In this document: positions 9,821-18,729 of the stretch, one piece after another
Layout: every line of letters starts with the position of its first letter
Numbering within the stretch: the stretch's first letter is position 1
NCBI GenBank assembly: GCA_026391795.1
Contig: JAPLDI010000002.1
Span: 1 to 47,712, forward strand
Origin: Bacteroidota bacterium
Lineage (GTDB): Bacteria > Bacteroidota > Bacteroidia > Bacteroidales > FEN-979
Length of the DNA stretch: 47,712 bases
Direction: 5' to 3'
Position numbers and translations under genes: made by a program
The notes under the pieces: generated by a model
What the model saw: only the letters and a program-made list of their open reading frames with translations
The model's database searches: none
Told to the model about the DNA's origin: nothing

Positions 9821-10459
9821 TTAATCTTTTAGGTTTGATAAATTGTCTACACTCATCGCTTCAAACGTGTCGCCAATTCGGTTGGTAAAGATCCCAAGGA
9901 CCAAGACACTAACGAATATATCCAACATAATTCCAATATTGACCAGCATGGTCATTTCACTACCAAGTGCAAGCGATAAAACAAAAATGCCATTTTCAAT
10001 AATTAAATAGCCCATGACATGTGTAATTATTTTACGGCGTGAAATAATGAAATATAGTCCTGTAAATAATGCAGATAATGCAACTACAAAAAATATTTTA
10101 TCCAACTCATTATCCTTAATGCTATTTACAAGCAGTATCGAAACGACGCAAATCATGGTCACAATAATTAACGAAATGAAATTGGGCAAATAGGGTTCCG
10201 CTTCCCGGGTAATCTTATTGTGTTTAATAATATATGCCAAAAACAAAGGAACTGCCAATGACTTAAAAAAGATGGTTTCCATCAGGATCAGAATCAAGTT
10301 TACCGTATTTATGTCATTCAATTGAATGAACACCACCGTGAAAAGGATTACTCCCTGAAACGCCAAAACCTTGATATATGTCATCAGCCGGTTAGCAATG
10401 GCGATAAAAAACAAGGTGATAAGAAAGGTGATAAGCAAGACATTTATCATGGTACTCAA
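9821..10459 (-). CDS. HyfE/NuoK-like membrane subunit
   Basis: A 212-residue hydrophobic protein with six to seven predicted membrane segments and the length and position of hydrogenase-4 HyfE, whose C-terminal half resembles NuoK. Buried acidic residues typical of NuoK-type proton paths are present: ETIFFKSLAVPLFL and MGYLIIENGIFVLSLALGSEMTMLVNIGIMLDIF. It sits between the HyfC-like gene (9 bases upstream) and the HyfF-like gene, as in hyf operons. Confidence 0.85.
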   Translation of the reverse strand: MSTMINVLLITFLITLFFIAIANRLMTYIKVLAFQGVILFTVVFIQLNDINTVNLILILMETIFFKSLAVPLFLAYIIKHNKITREAEPYLPNFISLIIVTMICVVSILLVNSIKDNELDKIFFVVALSALFTGLYFIISRRKIITHVMGYLIIENGIFVLSLALGSEMTMLVNIGIMLDIFVSVLVLGIFTNRIGDTFEAMSVDNLSNLKD

Positions 10460-10468
10460 TTTTTAATG

Positions 10469-11374
10469 TTAAATGAATTTCCCTAAAAGCATTAGTACAC
10501 CGAAAAATATTAACAAACTAACTGAAGTGAGTGCAAAAATAAACTGTGCATTATGGCTCATCCTGAACCGGGCCATAAAAGATTCGATGGTCCCGGTGAT
10601 TACTGCAGCTAATACCTGAATGGCAAAAAACATCGGAATAGTATACTCATAGGGAAACATGCCAATAAATAAGTTAACAATAAGCGCTCCATAGATGGAA
10701 AATTTAAGCAATCCTGCTGAGAGAATCAACCCCAAATCGAATCCACTATTATCAAGGATCATTACTTCGTGAATCATCGTTAATTCAAGATGGGTTTTTG
10801 GATCATCAATGGGCATTCGACTATTCTCGATCATCATGATCATCCCCAGAACAAATGCTGCCAGTACTGCTAAGGCGTAGCTAATGGGTGATCCCAAATG
10901 TAATGTGGCAAAAATTTCCTGAAAAGAGGTTTGTCCGGTGAGTAATGCCATCGACCCTAAAAGGATAAAGAATGCAGGTTCGGCAAACATGGAGTAAAGT
11001 GCTTCACGGCTTGCTCCCATGCCCTCAAAACTGCTACCGGTATCCATGGCTGCTATGATGCTGAAAAATTTACCCAGCGCCAGTATATATGCAAAGAAAA
11101 TGAAATCACCATGGAAACTGATAAACCCTTTCGATTGTCCAAAGGGAACAACAAGCATGGCCATAATTACCGAAGAAAAGTAAATCGTAGGAGCTAATTG
11201 AAAAATGAGACTCGTGGTATTACTATAAACCATTCCTTTCTTAAAGAGCCGGATGATATCTTTTATTGGCTGGAAAATTCCCGGGCCTTTACGTCCTGAC
11301 AAAATGCTTTTTGTACGATTTATAACCCCCGTAAAAAACAACGCTGCCAATAAAATTAAAATAAAACTGAGCAT
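10469..11374 (-). CDS. HyfC/NuoH-like membrane subunit (canonical copy)
   Basis: A 301-residue multi-pass protein of the NuoH/HyfC/HycD family, which anchors the peripheral arm and couples it to ion transport. Family markers are intact: SGRKGPGIFQPIKD (26-39), DTGSSFEGMGASREAL (111-126), AEPAFF, and the acidic loop RMPIDDPKTHLELTMIHEVM (186-205) with Glu197 and Glu203. It starts 2 bases after the HyfB-like gene. A second HyfC-like gene lies at the far end of the block (15662-16573) and has lost these acids, so this is the copy likely to bind the soluble arm. Confidence 0.92.
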   Translation of the reverse strand: MLSFILILLAALFFTGVINRTKSILSGRKGPGIFQPIKDIIRLFKKGMVYSNTTSLIFQLAPTIYFSSVIMAMLVVPFGQSKGFISFHGDFIFFAYILALGKFFSIIAAMDTGSSFEGMGASREALYSMFAEPAFFILLGSMALLTGQTSFQEIFATLHLGSPISYALAVLAAFVLGMIMMIENSRMPIDDPKTHLELTMIHEVMILDNSGFDLGLILSAGLLKFSIYGALIVNLFIGMFPYEYTIPMFFAIQVLAAVITGTIESFMARFRMSHNAQFIFALTSVSLLIFFGVLMLLGKFI

Positions 11375-11376
11375 AA

Positions 11377-13404
11377 TTATAGCCGTTTTAAAAAGTCAAT
11401 GAACAAGGATATTGTGTCGAAAATCATGGGAATAAAGATTACTCCTATAATATAAAGCACTCCGTATAAAATATAGTATTGCAAACTACCATTTTGTAGA
11501 AACAAAAATCGCTTCAGAAATGATTTGAAGACCTTAATAGGTTTGTCGATGAGCCATTTTTCCAACTTATCATAGGCGTGTGATTCGTAGTGACTTTCAC
11601 CCGGAAATAATCCAATCATCTCCTTTTCATGTTTAAAAAACAACAGTGTTGGTTTATTTAATTTAACATATGATCTTACAAAGGAACCTGCTGTATATTG
11701 CAATTTGGCTGTTGGCGACATATATCCGCATCCCCAGGTAGTACCAATAGCAATCTTCCTATGATTCAATACCCATTTCCTGATTGAAAAGATGATTAGG
11801 GCAAGTAAAATAAATCCCCAAACGGCAATGCTTATTGGCGTTAATGCTGCGAATGCTTCAACCGGGAATTGAGCATTCGTAACGCCAAGCCTATCTGTAA
11901 ATAAACTAACCGGACCTTCCAACATTTTTATGAACAGCTGAGGAACCAATCCAATAATAAGAATAAAAAATGCGATGACGTAGAGTGGTAAAAGCTGAAG
12001 AAACGGGCCCTCTTTAACTTCATGGTGAAGCTCCTGGCGAGGATTCCCCAGAAAGACAATCCCAAAAGCTTTTGTAAAGCACAATAGTGCCAATCCGCCT
12101 ATCAAGACCAAACCCAGAATCAAAAAAAGAATAAAAATAAGTGAACTTAACGATGCATTTTGCAACCATTGATATAAACCGGTATAGATTATAAATTCCG
12201 AAATGAACCCATTAAAGGGAGGGATACCTGAAATAGCCACAGCCGCTATTAAAAACAAAAGGGCAGTCTGGGGCATCTTTTTAATCAATCCTCCCAGATG
12301 TTCAATATTTAAGGTATGTGTTGCCTGATAAACCATCCCGGCGGTATAAAATAAAAGCGATTTAAAAAGAGCATGGTTTAAGGTATGTAGCAATGCCCCG
12401 GCGAATCCGAGTGATGCTATTACCAGATTCCCTGTTCCCAGTCCGATGCAACCGATCCCAATACCCATCCCGATAATACCGATATTTTCCACGCTATGGT
12501 AGGCAAGTAATTTTTTAAGATCGTGTTGCACAATAGCCAACATTACACCATACAAGCCCGAGATCACTGAAAATGTCAGAATAATATAACCGATTGCCGT
12601 ATAATCTGCCTTAATCAGCAGAATCATCCTCAAAATGCCATAAATACCGCATTTTATCAGGATGCCCGACATGATACCTGAAATATGCGCCGGCGCTGCC
12701 GGATGTGCATACGGTAACCAGGTATGGAAGGGTACAAAACCTGCTTTAAAGGCAAATCCAATAAAAAATATCATAAATAAGAATAAAGCTCCTGAGCCTG
12801 CTTGCGATGAGCTGAATGCGGTGATGGCCTGAAAATCATAACTTCCTGTCTTGTTTGACACCCATAAAAAACCAGTCACCATTAGAACAACGCAGATGTG
12901 CGATTGTATGAGGTAATTTATTCCCGCCTTCAATGTCACCTCTTTTTCATGTTCAAATGTTACCGCTATGAAGGCCGAGAACATCATCACTTCCCATGCA
13001 ACAAGAAATGCAATGCTGTTTTGAATGGCGGTAAGACTTACGATGGCAGCGTGTAAAAGAAGAACGGCGATGGCATGCAGGGATATTTTTCCCCGTTTTT
13101 CCTTGTAGGCATTCATGTAGAAAAGTCCGTACCATCCACCTGAAATGAAAACAAAGTTGATTATTAAAATAAACCATCCCGACAGCGCATCAATCCTGAT
13201 TGGAATCATTCCTGTTATCGCACTGCCCGGAATACTATAGCTGATCATCTGTCCGGTGAGACTTTGGACTGCCAGATACCCGGAGATCAGCGCATTCATA
13301 ACTATGGCTGCAAGGACAATAATTCCTTTCATCTTAACCTTAAGAAATGGAATTATTAAAACTCCTGTAATGCAGATCAATATGAATGTTACCAGAAAGG
13401 TCAT
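11377..13404 (-). CDS. HyfB/NuoL-like antiporter-type subunit, copy 1
   Basis: A 675-residue polytopic membrane protein of the NuoL/HyfB type. Seen: the TM5-type glutamate in AWEVMMFSAF, the TM7-8 segment FVPFHTWLPYAHPAAPAHISGIMSGILIKCGIYG with the conserved lysine, LKKLLAYHSVENIGI, and a TM12-type lysine in HALFKSLLFY. After about residue 540 there is a GTTWGCGY segment and a long amphipathic tail (about 560-640) like the lateral helix region of HyfB. Its start overlaps the end of copy 2 by 4 bases (ATGA), so the two are translationally coupled. Expected role: ion translocation. Confidence 0.92.
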   Translation of the reverse strand: MTFLVTFILICITGVLIIPFLKVKMKGIIVLAAIVMNALISGYLAVQSLTGQMISYSIPGSAITGMIPIRIDALSGWFILIINFVFISGGWYGLFYMNAYKEKRGKISLHAIAVLLLHAAIVSLTAIQNSIAFLVAWEVMMFSAFIAVTFEHEKEVTLKAGINYLIQSHICVVLMVTGFLWVSNKTGSYDFQAITAFSSSQAGSGALFLFMIFFIGFAFKAGFVPFHTWLPYAHPAAPAHISGIMSGILIKCGIYGILRMILLIKADYTAIGYIILTFSVISGLYGVMLAIVQHDLKKLLAYHSVENIGIIGMGIGIGCIGLGTGNLVIASLGFAGALLHTLNHALFKSLLFYTAGMVYQATHTLNIEHLGGLIKKMPQTALLFLIAAVAISGIPPFNGFISEFIIYTGLYQWLQNASLSSLIFILFLILGLVLIGGLALLCFTKAFGIVFLGNPRQELHHEVKEGPFLQLLPLYVIAFFILIIGLVPQLFIKMLEGPVSLFTDRLGVTNAQFPVEAFAALTPISIAVWGFILLALIIFSIRKWVLNHRKIAIGTTWGCGYMSPTAKLQYTAGSFVRSYVKLNKPTLLFFKHEKEMIGLFPGESHYESHAYDKLEKWLIDKPIKVFKSFLKRFLFLQNGSLQYYILYGVLYIIGVIFIPMIFDTISLFIDFLKRL

Positions 13405-15395
13405 CTTATGATATTGAATATAGTAAGCAGAAACAGTAGCAGAATAAAAACAATTCCATACAGCACATAGGATTGGGTTCGGCCATTTTGAATAAATCTA
13501 AAATATCCGGACCATTTAATCAGATACTTTGTAATAGTTTCAATAAAATTGAATTCGAAAAAATCGAGATAGTGTGAATCATAATTTCTTTTTTCCGGAA
13601 AAATTTCACCTGGCTTCAATTCCTTAAAACGTTTTTTCTCAATGAGAAGGAAAGTGAATATTTTGCCCAATGGTTTGGAGAAAGACTTGCCCGTGTATTG
13701 CATTGTGTTGTTTGGAGCGATGTATCCGCACCCCCATGTAGTTCCTGTAGCCATTCTTCTCCTTTTCATAACCGATGAACGAATGAGCCAGATCATGCCC
13801 ATGAGTCCAATAAAGAATAGAGAATACAAGCCAATATTGGCAGCTGTTTTGGAATAAAAACTTATGGAAATTGAATCTATAAAACCCGGATGACTCATTC
13901 CATCCAATATTACTTTAATGATATTCAGAAAGACCTGGGGAAGAAATGCTATGCTCATCATAAAGGCGATAATGAAATACTGAGGTACCAACATAAGGGT
14001 AGAAACCTCGTGAGGCTTGTGTTGAGGAATTTCGCGTGGCTGTCCTAGAAAAATTGTACCAAAAGTTTTGGTAAATGTAAGCACCGACAACCCACCTATC
14101 ACACTAAGCCCTGCTAAGACCATGATCATCAACATTATCTGATATATGGAATCAGTATGTATTCCTTCAATTAAACCGCTATAAATGATAAATTCCGATA
14201 CGAACCCGTTAAATGGGGGCATTCCACCGATTGCAATAGCGCCGATAAGAAAGATGAACGCAGTTTTAGGCATGCTTTTAAACAGTCCGCCAAGTTTTTC
14301 CATGTCTCGGGTATGCGTTTGCTGATAAACCGATCCTGCTGAATAAAAAAGCAATGATTTAAATAACGAATGGTTCAATACATGCAATAGAGCCCCGCCA
14401 AATCCAAGGAAATACATCAGTGGTGATTGGGTCCCAATGCCAATTAAACCAATACCGATTCCAATACCAATAATTCCAATATTCTCAATGGTGCAATAAG
14501 CAAGCATCTTCTTGAAATCACGGTGGACTGAAGCATTTAAAATTCCATAAATCCCGGTTAGTACAGACAAGGTGATGATGATTTCTCCCAGCAAAATAAA
14601 ATCTGATTGTAAGTAGCTAATCATCCTGATTATTCCATAAATCCCTAGTTTTACAATGACTCCAGACATGACTCCGGAAATATGTGAGGGTGCGGCAGGA
14701 TGAGCATGGGGCAACCAACTATGTAACGGAATAAATCCCGCTTTTAATCCAAACCCTGTAAAAAACACTAAAAACAGCCACCGGTTAGAATTCGTCTGAA
14801 AAAATGTCCTGATAGAATCAAAACTCAATGATCCGGTTTGACTATATACCCAGATAAACCCAACTGTCAGAAACACAACACTAAGGTGCATTTGAACCAG
14901 ATAATTTATCCCTGCTTTGATGGTTTGGCTATTATGGTGGTCAAATATCACCAATAACATAGATGAGAGCGACATAATCTCCCAGGCAATCAGGAAGGCA
15001 AATCCATTTTGTAAAATGCAAACCCAAACCATTGAAAAATGAAACAGAACGAACAATGACCAGTGCAGGGCCAGTTTAGAAGATGAATTCTGATATGCTT
15101 TCAGATAACCTGTTCCAAAAATGGCCCCTGTGACGGCAGTAAAATTAATGATCAGAATAAACCATGCGGATAATCCGTCAATGCGAATGGGAACATTCCC
15201 TAAAAAAGTTCCGGCGTAAAATGCAAAGTCCACAACCTGGCTGATTAATGCATTAACAGCAAGCCAACCAGTAGCCAATGAACCCAGGATAACTGCAGCG
15301 ACAGCAACATAAGGCTTAACCTTTGAAGGAATAATTGATATTACAACAATTGCGAAAAGCGGTATAATCCAACTCAAATTAATCAATTCTACCAT
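13401..15395 (-). CDS. HyfB/NuoL-like antiporter-type subunit, copy 2
   Basis: A 664-residue paralogue of copy 1 with the same architecture: TM5 glutamate (AWEIMSLSSMLLVIFDHH), FIPLHSWLPHAHPAAPSHISGVMSGVIVKLGIYG with the conserved lysine, FKKMLAYCTIENIGIIG, HSLFKSLLFY, and a C-terminal ATGTTWGCGY segment with a lateral-helix-like tail. All charged residues of the presumed ion path that I can place are kept in both copies, so both may be active. A good promoter (15431-15463) lies 36 bases upstream of its start, making it the likely first gene of the main transcript. Confidence 0.92.
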   Translation of the reverse strand: MVELINLSWIIPLFAIVVISIIPSKVKPYVAVAAVILGSLATGWLAVNALISQVVDFAFYAGTFLGNVPIRIDGLSAWFILIINFTAVTGAIFGTGYLKAYQNSSSKLALHWSLFVLFHFSMVWVCILQNGFAFLIAWEIMSLSSMLLVIFDHHNSQTIKAGINYLVQMHLSVVFLTVGFIWVYSQTGSLSFDSIRTFFQTNSNRWLFLVFFTGFGLKAGFIPLHSWLPHAHPAAPSHISGVMSGVIVKLGIYGIIRMISYLQSDFILLGEIIITLSVLTGIYGILNASVHRDFKKMLAYCTIENIGIIGIGIGIGLIGIGTQSPLMYFLGFGGALLHVLNHSLFKSLLFYSAGSVYQQTHTRDMEKLGGLFKSMPKTAFIFLIGAIAIGGMPPFNGFVSEFIIYSGLIEGIHTDSIYQIMLMIMVLAGLSVIGGLSVLTFTKTFGTIFLGQPREIPQHKPHEVSTLMLVPQYFIIAFMMSIAFLPQVFLNIIKVILDGMSHPGFIDSISISFYSKTAANIGLYSLFFIGLMGMIWLIRSSVMKRRRMATGTTWGCGYIAPNNTMQYTGKSFSKPLGKIFTFLLIEKKRFKELKPGEIFPEKRNYDSHYLDFFEFNFIETITKYLIKWSGYFRFIQNGRTQSYVLYGIVFILLLFLLTIFNIIR

Positions 15396-15430
15396 ATGGG
15401 GCTTTCTACTTACAGAATTTCTGCTTTTTA

Positions 15431-15463
15431 CAAAATTAAGTATATCTTCCTGTTTGTGGGCAA
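15431..15463 (-). promoter_or_regulatory. Promoter for the Ehr-like operon
   Basis: On the minus strand: TTG (15463-15461), 22-base spacer, TAATTTTG (15438-15431), about 36 bases before the ATG of the HyfB-like copy 2. It is a full match to TTG / TAnnTTTG and implies that the upstream HyfC-like paralogue can be expressed separately. Confidence 0.7.
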
Positions 15464-15661
15464 ATTCACATCAGAATCGCATAGATCAACGCTCAGTGCA
15501 AAAGGGAACTTGTTTGATATTCCTGGATGCCTACAGGTAATAAAACGCGGGAGGCGCCTTGTCGTGCATCCAGGCCTCTTCTGATGTGTTGACAATGCAG
15601 AATAAATGAAAGGGAAATATGGTGGACCCTCGAACTGGCGAAAACGATGATGAGCAGTAAA

Positions 15662-16573
15662 TCATTTTCCGATCATTTTAAAGTTGATCAACAAAACCAG
15701 GACGAAGGCCACCAATGCTAACACATTCAATGAGATGATAAATTGCGGATTTTTAGATAGTTTTTTTCGCGCTCGAAATGATTCAATCAGGCCGATCATG
15801 CTGGCAAAGGCAATCTGAACACCAATGAATAGGGCAATCCTTGTCAGAACCGGCCATCCGGCCGGGATTAGGAAGTTGGCCACCAAAACTCCGTACATGG
15901 CTAACCTCAATAATGTGCCGATTTGTATAAGTGCCAGATCAAAACCGCTAAAGTCGAGTATCATTACTCCATCCACCATGGTAGTTGCATTTCGCGTATT
16001 AGGATCATCGACCGGCAATCTACTGGTTTCGACTATTGCGATTTGGATTAGCACATAGGCAGCGAGGGCACCTATGATAAAGGAGTTATAACCGACAAGT
16101 TGAATTGATTCAACGATTTGCTGCATAGAAGTATAACCCGTGAGAAGAGCCATACTACCAAACAGTATGAAAAAGGCGGGTTCAGCGAGCATCGAGAAGA
16201 GGGATTTTCTGTTGGCACCCATACCACCAAAACTATTCCCACTGTCTATCGCCCCCAGCATGAAAAGGAATTTTCCGAGGGCAAGCATATATGCAAAGAG
16301 CACGAAATCCCCTTCAAAAGCAATGATGGGAGGTACTCCGGGAAAGGGAAGTAGCAGAAGGGCACAGAGTATTGTCGACAAGTAAATTACGGGAGCAATA
16401 CGAGAAATGTAACTCGTTGTGGTGCTGATCACACTTCCTTTGCGTAACAACACCCGGATGTTTTTCCAAGGTTGTAGGATACCTGGTCCTTTCCGTCCGC
16501 TGGCGGTGCTTTTAACTCGGAGAATGATGCCCGGGAAAAATATTGCTGCGATGATAGCCAGCAGAAATCCCAT
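15662..16573 (-). CDS. HyfC/NuoH-like paralogue with lost acidic residues
   Basis: A 303-residue multi-pass protein that aligns end to end with the canonical HyfC-like subunit at 10469-11374 (GRKGPGILQPWKN; AEPAFFILFGSMALLTG; RLPVDDPNT). At least four conserved glutamates of the cytoplasmic loops are replaced: SFEGMGASREAL becomes SFGGMGANRKSL (Glu to Gly116, Glu to Lys123), and HLELTMIHEVM becomes RNATTMVDGVM (Glu to Ala196, His-Glu to Asp201-Gly202). In this family those residues couple the peripheral arm to ion movement. This copy may therefore be structural, regulatory or part of a second assembly. The ORF is intact, with no frameshift. It is separated from the next gene by 266 bases containing a promoter. 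Confidence 0.88.
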   Translation of the reverse strand: MGFLLAIIAAIFFPGIILRVKSTASGRKGPGILQPWKNIRVLLRKGSVISTTTSYISRIAPVIYLSTILCALLLLPFPGVPPIIAFEGDFVLFAYMLALGKFLFMLGAIDSGNSFGGMGANRKSLFSMLAEPAFFILFGSMALLTGYTSMQQIVESIQLVGYNSFIIGALAAYVLIQIAIVETSRLPVDDPNTRNATTMVDGVMILDFSGFDLALIQIGTLLRLAMYGVLVANFLIPAGWPVLTRIALFIGVQIAFASMIGLIESFRARKKLSKNPQFIISLNVLALVAFVLVLLINFKMIGK

Positions 16574-16877
16574 TATATAATACTTTCAGATAAAGTAAAA
16601 CAATAATATTCGAGATGAAAATGAGATAATAATCGTTGCAGAAATGGCAATGTTTCCATCGGGAAATGCAAAGTAACAACATTTATGTGTAATATCGAGT
16701 AATATAGATAAGAAATTACAATCAAGAAATTGTTTTCATACCTTTTGGTAGAGTTTAATTTGCATTGAATTAAATTGTTATGATGGTATAAACTTTTCTT
16801 GCCACCTTAAAATCAGCTACTCGTTTTTGACGGATGAGTTAATTCGGTACTTTTGAACCCTTAAACTCATTGATGTT
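16574..16877. promoter_or_regulatory. Divergent intergenic region
   Basis: About 300 AT-rich bases between the HyfC-like paralogue (minus) and korA (plus). The korA promoter lies at its right end. On the minus strand only a 7-of-8 -7-like box (TTACTTTG, 16676-16669) is visible, without a -33 TTG. No coding frame or strong hairpin seen. Confidence 0.4.
16827..16855 (+). promoter_or_regulatory. korAB promoter
   Basis: TTG (16827-16829), 18-base spacer, TACTTTTG (16848-16855), a full match to the Bacteroidota consensus, 22 bases before the korA ATG. Confidence 0.7.
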
Positions 16878-18728
16878 ATGACTAAGAAAAAAAGACCAGT
16901 TATCGAACGTGAAGAGGTGGTTGTGAAGTTTGTCGGTGATTCCGGCGACGGCATGCAACTCACTGGTAGCATGTTTTCGGACGTTGCTGCAATTGTTGGA
17001 AACGACCTTGCTACATTTCCTGACTTCCCTGCTGAAATCCGCGCTCCCCAGAACACTGTAGCAGGTGTATCCGGATTCCAGGTGCACATGGGCAGTTCTA
17101 AAATTTTCACTACCGGAGACTTGGTTGACGTGTTGGTTGCCATGAATCCTGCATCCCTCAGATCGAATCTGAAATGGGCAAAAAAAGGAGCAACAATTCT
17201 CACTGACACTGATGCTTATGACGATAAAACCATTGAGAAAGCAGGGTACAAAGCAAATCCATTTACCGACAACTCTCTTGATGGTTTCAACATGATTATG
17301 GCCCCCATTACTACACTTACAAAAGCAAGTTTACAGGAACTTGGGGTTGAGAACAAGATCGCCGAGCGCAGCAAGAACATGTTTGCCTTAGGCATGCTTT
17401 ATTATATATTCAATCGTGACCTGAACTCATCATTCAAATATTTTGAGCATAAATTCAAAAAGAAACCGGAACTGATCGAGATTAACAAGATTGTCCTTCA
17501 GGCCGGATACAATTATGCTGACACCATTGAAGCTCTTGAATCGGTGATCCAGGTTTCTGCTGCTCCAATGGAGAAAGGCCGTTACCGTAATATAACAGGC
17601 AATCTGGGCACAGCATGGGGATTGCTTGCTGCCGCTGAAAAATCAGGGCGCCCTCTGTTCCTTGGTTCTTACCCCATCACACCAGCGACGGAAATACTGA
17701 TGGAACTTGCAAAACACAAATCATTGGGAGTAAAAGTGTTCCAGGCAGAGGATGAAATCGCAGGGATTTGCTCAGCAATTGGGGCATCCTTTGCCGGGTC
17801 CCTTGCATGTACAACCACATCAGGTCCGGGTCTTTCATTGAAAAGTGAAGCAATAGGCCTTGCCGTTATCACTGAACTGCCACTCGTAATTGTCAATGTA
17901 CAACGGGGAGGTCCTTCAACCGGGTTGCCAACCAAATCGGAACAAAGTGACTTGTATCAGGCATTGTTTGGTCGAAATGGAGAATGCCCTGTAATCATTG
18001 TTGCGGCATCGACTTCTGAAAATTGTTTTTATTACTCGTACATGGCTGCAAAGCTGTCTATGGAACATATGACTCCTGCGATTCTGCTCACCGATGGTTA
18101 TCTTGGTTTCGGTTCAACCTTGTTCAGAATTCCAAAGATGGCCGATATGCCTTCAATCAACCCACCCATTGCCGAAGCAAACGATTCTGATTACAAGCCA
18201 TACAAACGCGATCATGAAACGCTTGTTCGCCAATGGGCCATTCCCGGGACCGAAGGCTTACGTCATCGCATCGGAGGCCTGGAAAAAGAAAATGTTACCG
18301 GAGTTGTATCATCAGACCCAATAAACCACCAGGTAATGACCGACATGCGTGCGCAAAAGGTTGAGAAGGTGGCAGATTTTATACCTGAACAGGAAATTGA
18401 TGGTCCCGATAAAGGAGACATGCTTGTGGTTAGTTGGGGAGGTACCTATGGATCTGTTCATTCGGCTGTAAGCAAGATGCAAAAAGAGGGGAAGAGTATC
18501 AGCCATGCTCATTTCCATTACATCTTGCCACTTCCGAAGAATACGATAAAGGTACTGAAAAGTTTTAAGAAAATTGTGGTTTGTGAACTCAACAGCGGGC
18601 AGTTTGTAAATTACCTCCGGATGAAGTTCCCGATGCCCAATATTTTCCAATTCAACAAAGTGCAAGGATTGCCATTCATGATCAACGAGTTAACGGATAA
18701 GTTTAACCAACTTTTAGAGGAGAAATAA
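16878..18728 (+). CDS. korA: 2-oxoacid:ferredoxin oxidoreductase, fused gamma-alpha subunit
   Basis: A 616-residue subunit of a CoA-dependent 2-oxoacid:ferredoxin oxidoreductase, probably the 2-oxoglutarate enzyme (2-oxoglutarate + CoA + oxidised Fd to succinyl-CoA + CO2 + reduced Fd). The gamma domain (about 10-195) opens with VVKFVGDSGDGMQLTG. The alpha domain (about 205-616) shows GSYPITPATEILMEL, AEDEIAGICSAIGASFAG, TTTSGPGLSLKSEAIG and QRGGPSTGLPTKSEQSDL, the pyrimidine-binding and CoA-side motifs of the family. The gamma-alpha fusion is usual for KorA in Bacteroidota. One base separates it from korB. It is transcribed away from the Ehr-like block, and its product, reduced ferredoxin, is the plausible link between them. 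Confidence 0.95.
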   Translation: MTKKKRPVIEREEVVVKFVGDSGDGMQLTGSMFSDVAAIVGNDLATFPDFPAEIRAPQNTVAGVSGFQVHMGSSKIFTTGDLVDVLVAMNPASLRSNLKWAKKGATILTDTDAYDDKTIEKAGYKANPFTDNSLDGFNMIMAPITTLTKASLQELGVENKIAERSKNMFALGMLYYIFNRDLNSSFKYFEHKFKKKPELIEINKIVLQAGYNYADTIEALESVIQVSAAPMEKGRYRNITGNLGTAWGLLAAAEKSGRPLFLGSYPITPATEILMELAKHKSLGVKVFQAEDEIAGICSAIGASFAGSLACTTTSGPGLSLKSEAIGLAVITELPLVIVNVQRGGPSTGLPTKSEQSDLYQALFGRNGECPVIIVAASTSENCFYYSYMAAKLSMEHMTPAILLTDGYLGFGSTLFRIPKMADMPSINPPIAEANDSDYKPYKRDHETLVRQWAIPGTEGLRHRIGGLEKENVTGVVSSDPINHQVMTDMRAQKVEKVADFIPEQEIDGPDKGDMLVVSWGGTYGSVHSAVSKMQKEGKSISHAHFHYILPLPKNTIKVLKSFKKIVVCELNSGQFVNYLRMKFPMPNIFQFNKVQGLPFMINELTDKFNQLLEEK

Positions 18729-18729
18729 G

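Noticed and set aside
15396-15661. A gene between the HyfC paralogue and HyfB copy 2
   Set aside because: The only ORF (plus strand, 62 codons) overlaps the promoter and has no plausible composition. The gap is best read as regulatory.
6114-16573. Respiratory complex I (nuo) operon
   Set aside because: No NuoE, NuoF, NuoG, NuoI, NuoA or NuoJ-like genes. The gene order and the HyfB/E/F types match hydrogenase-4-like systems instead.
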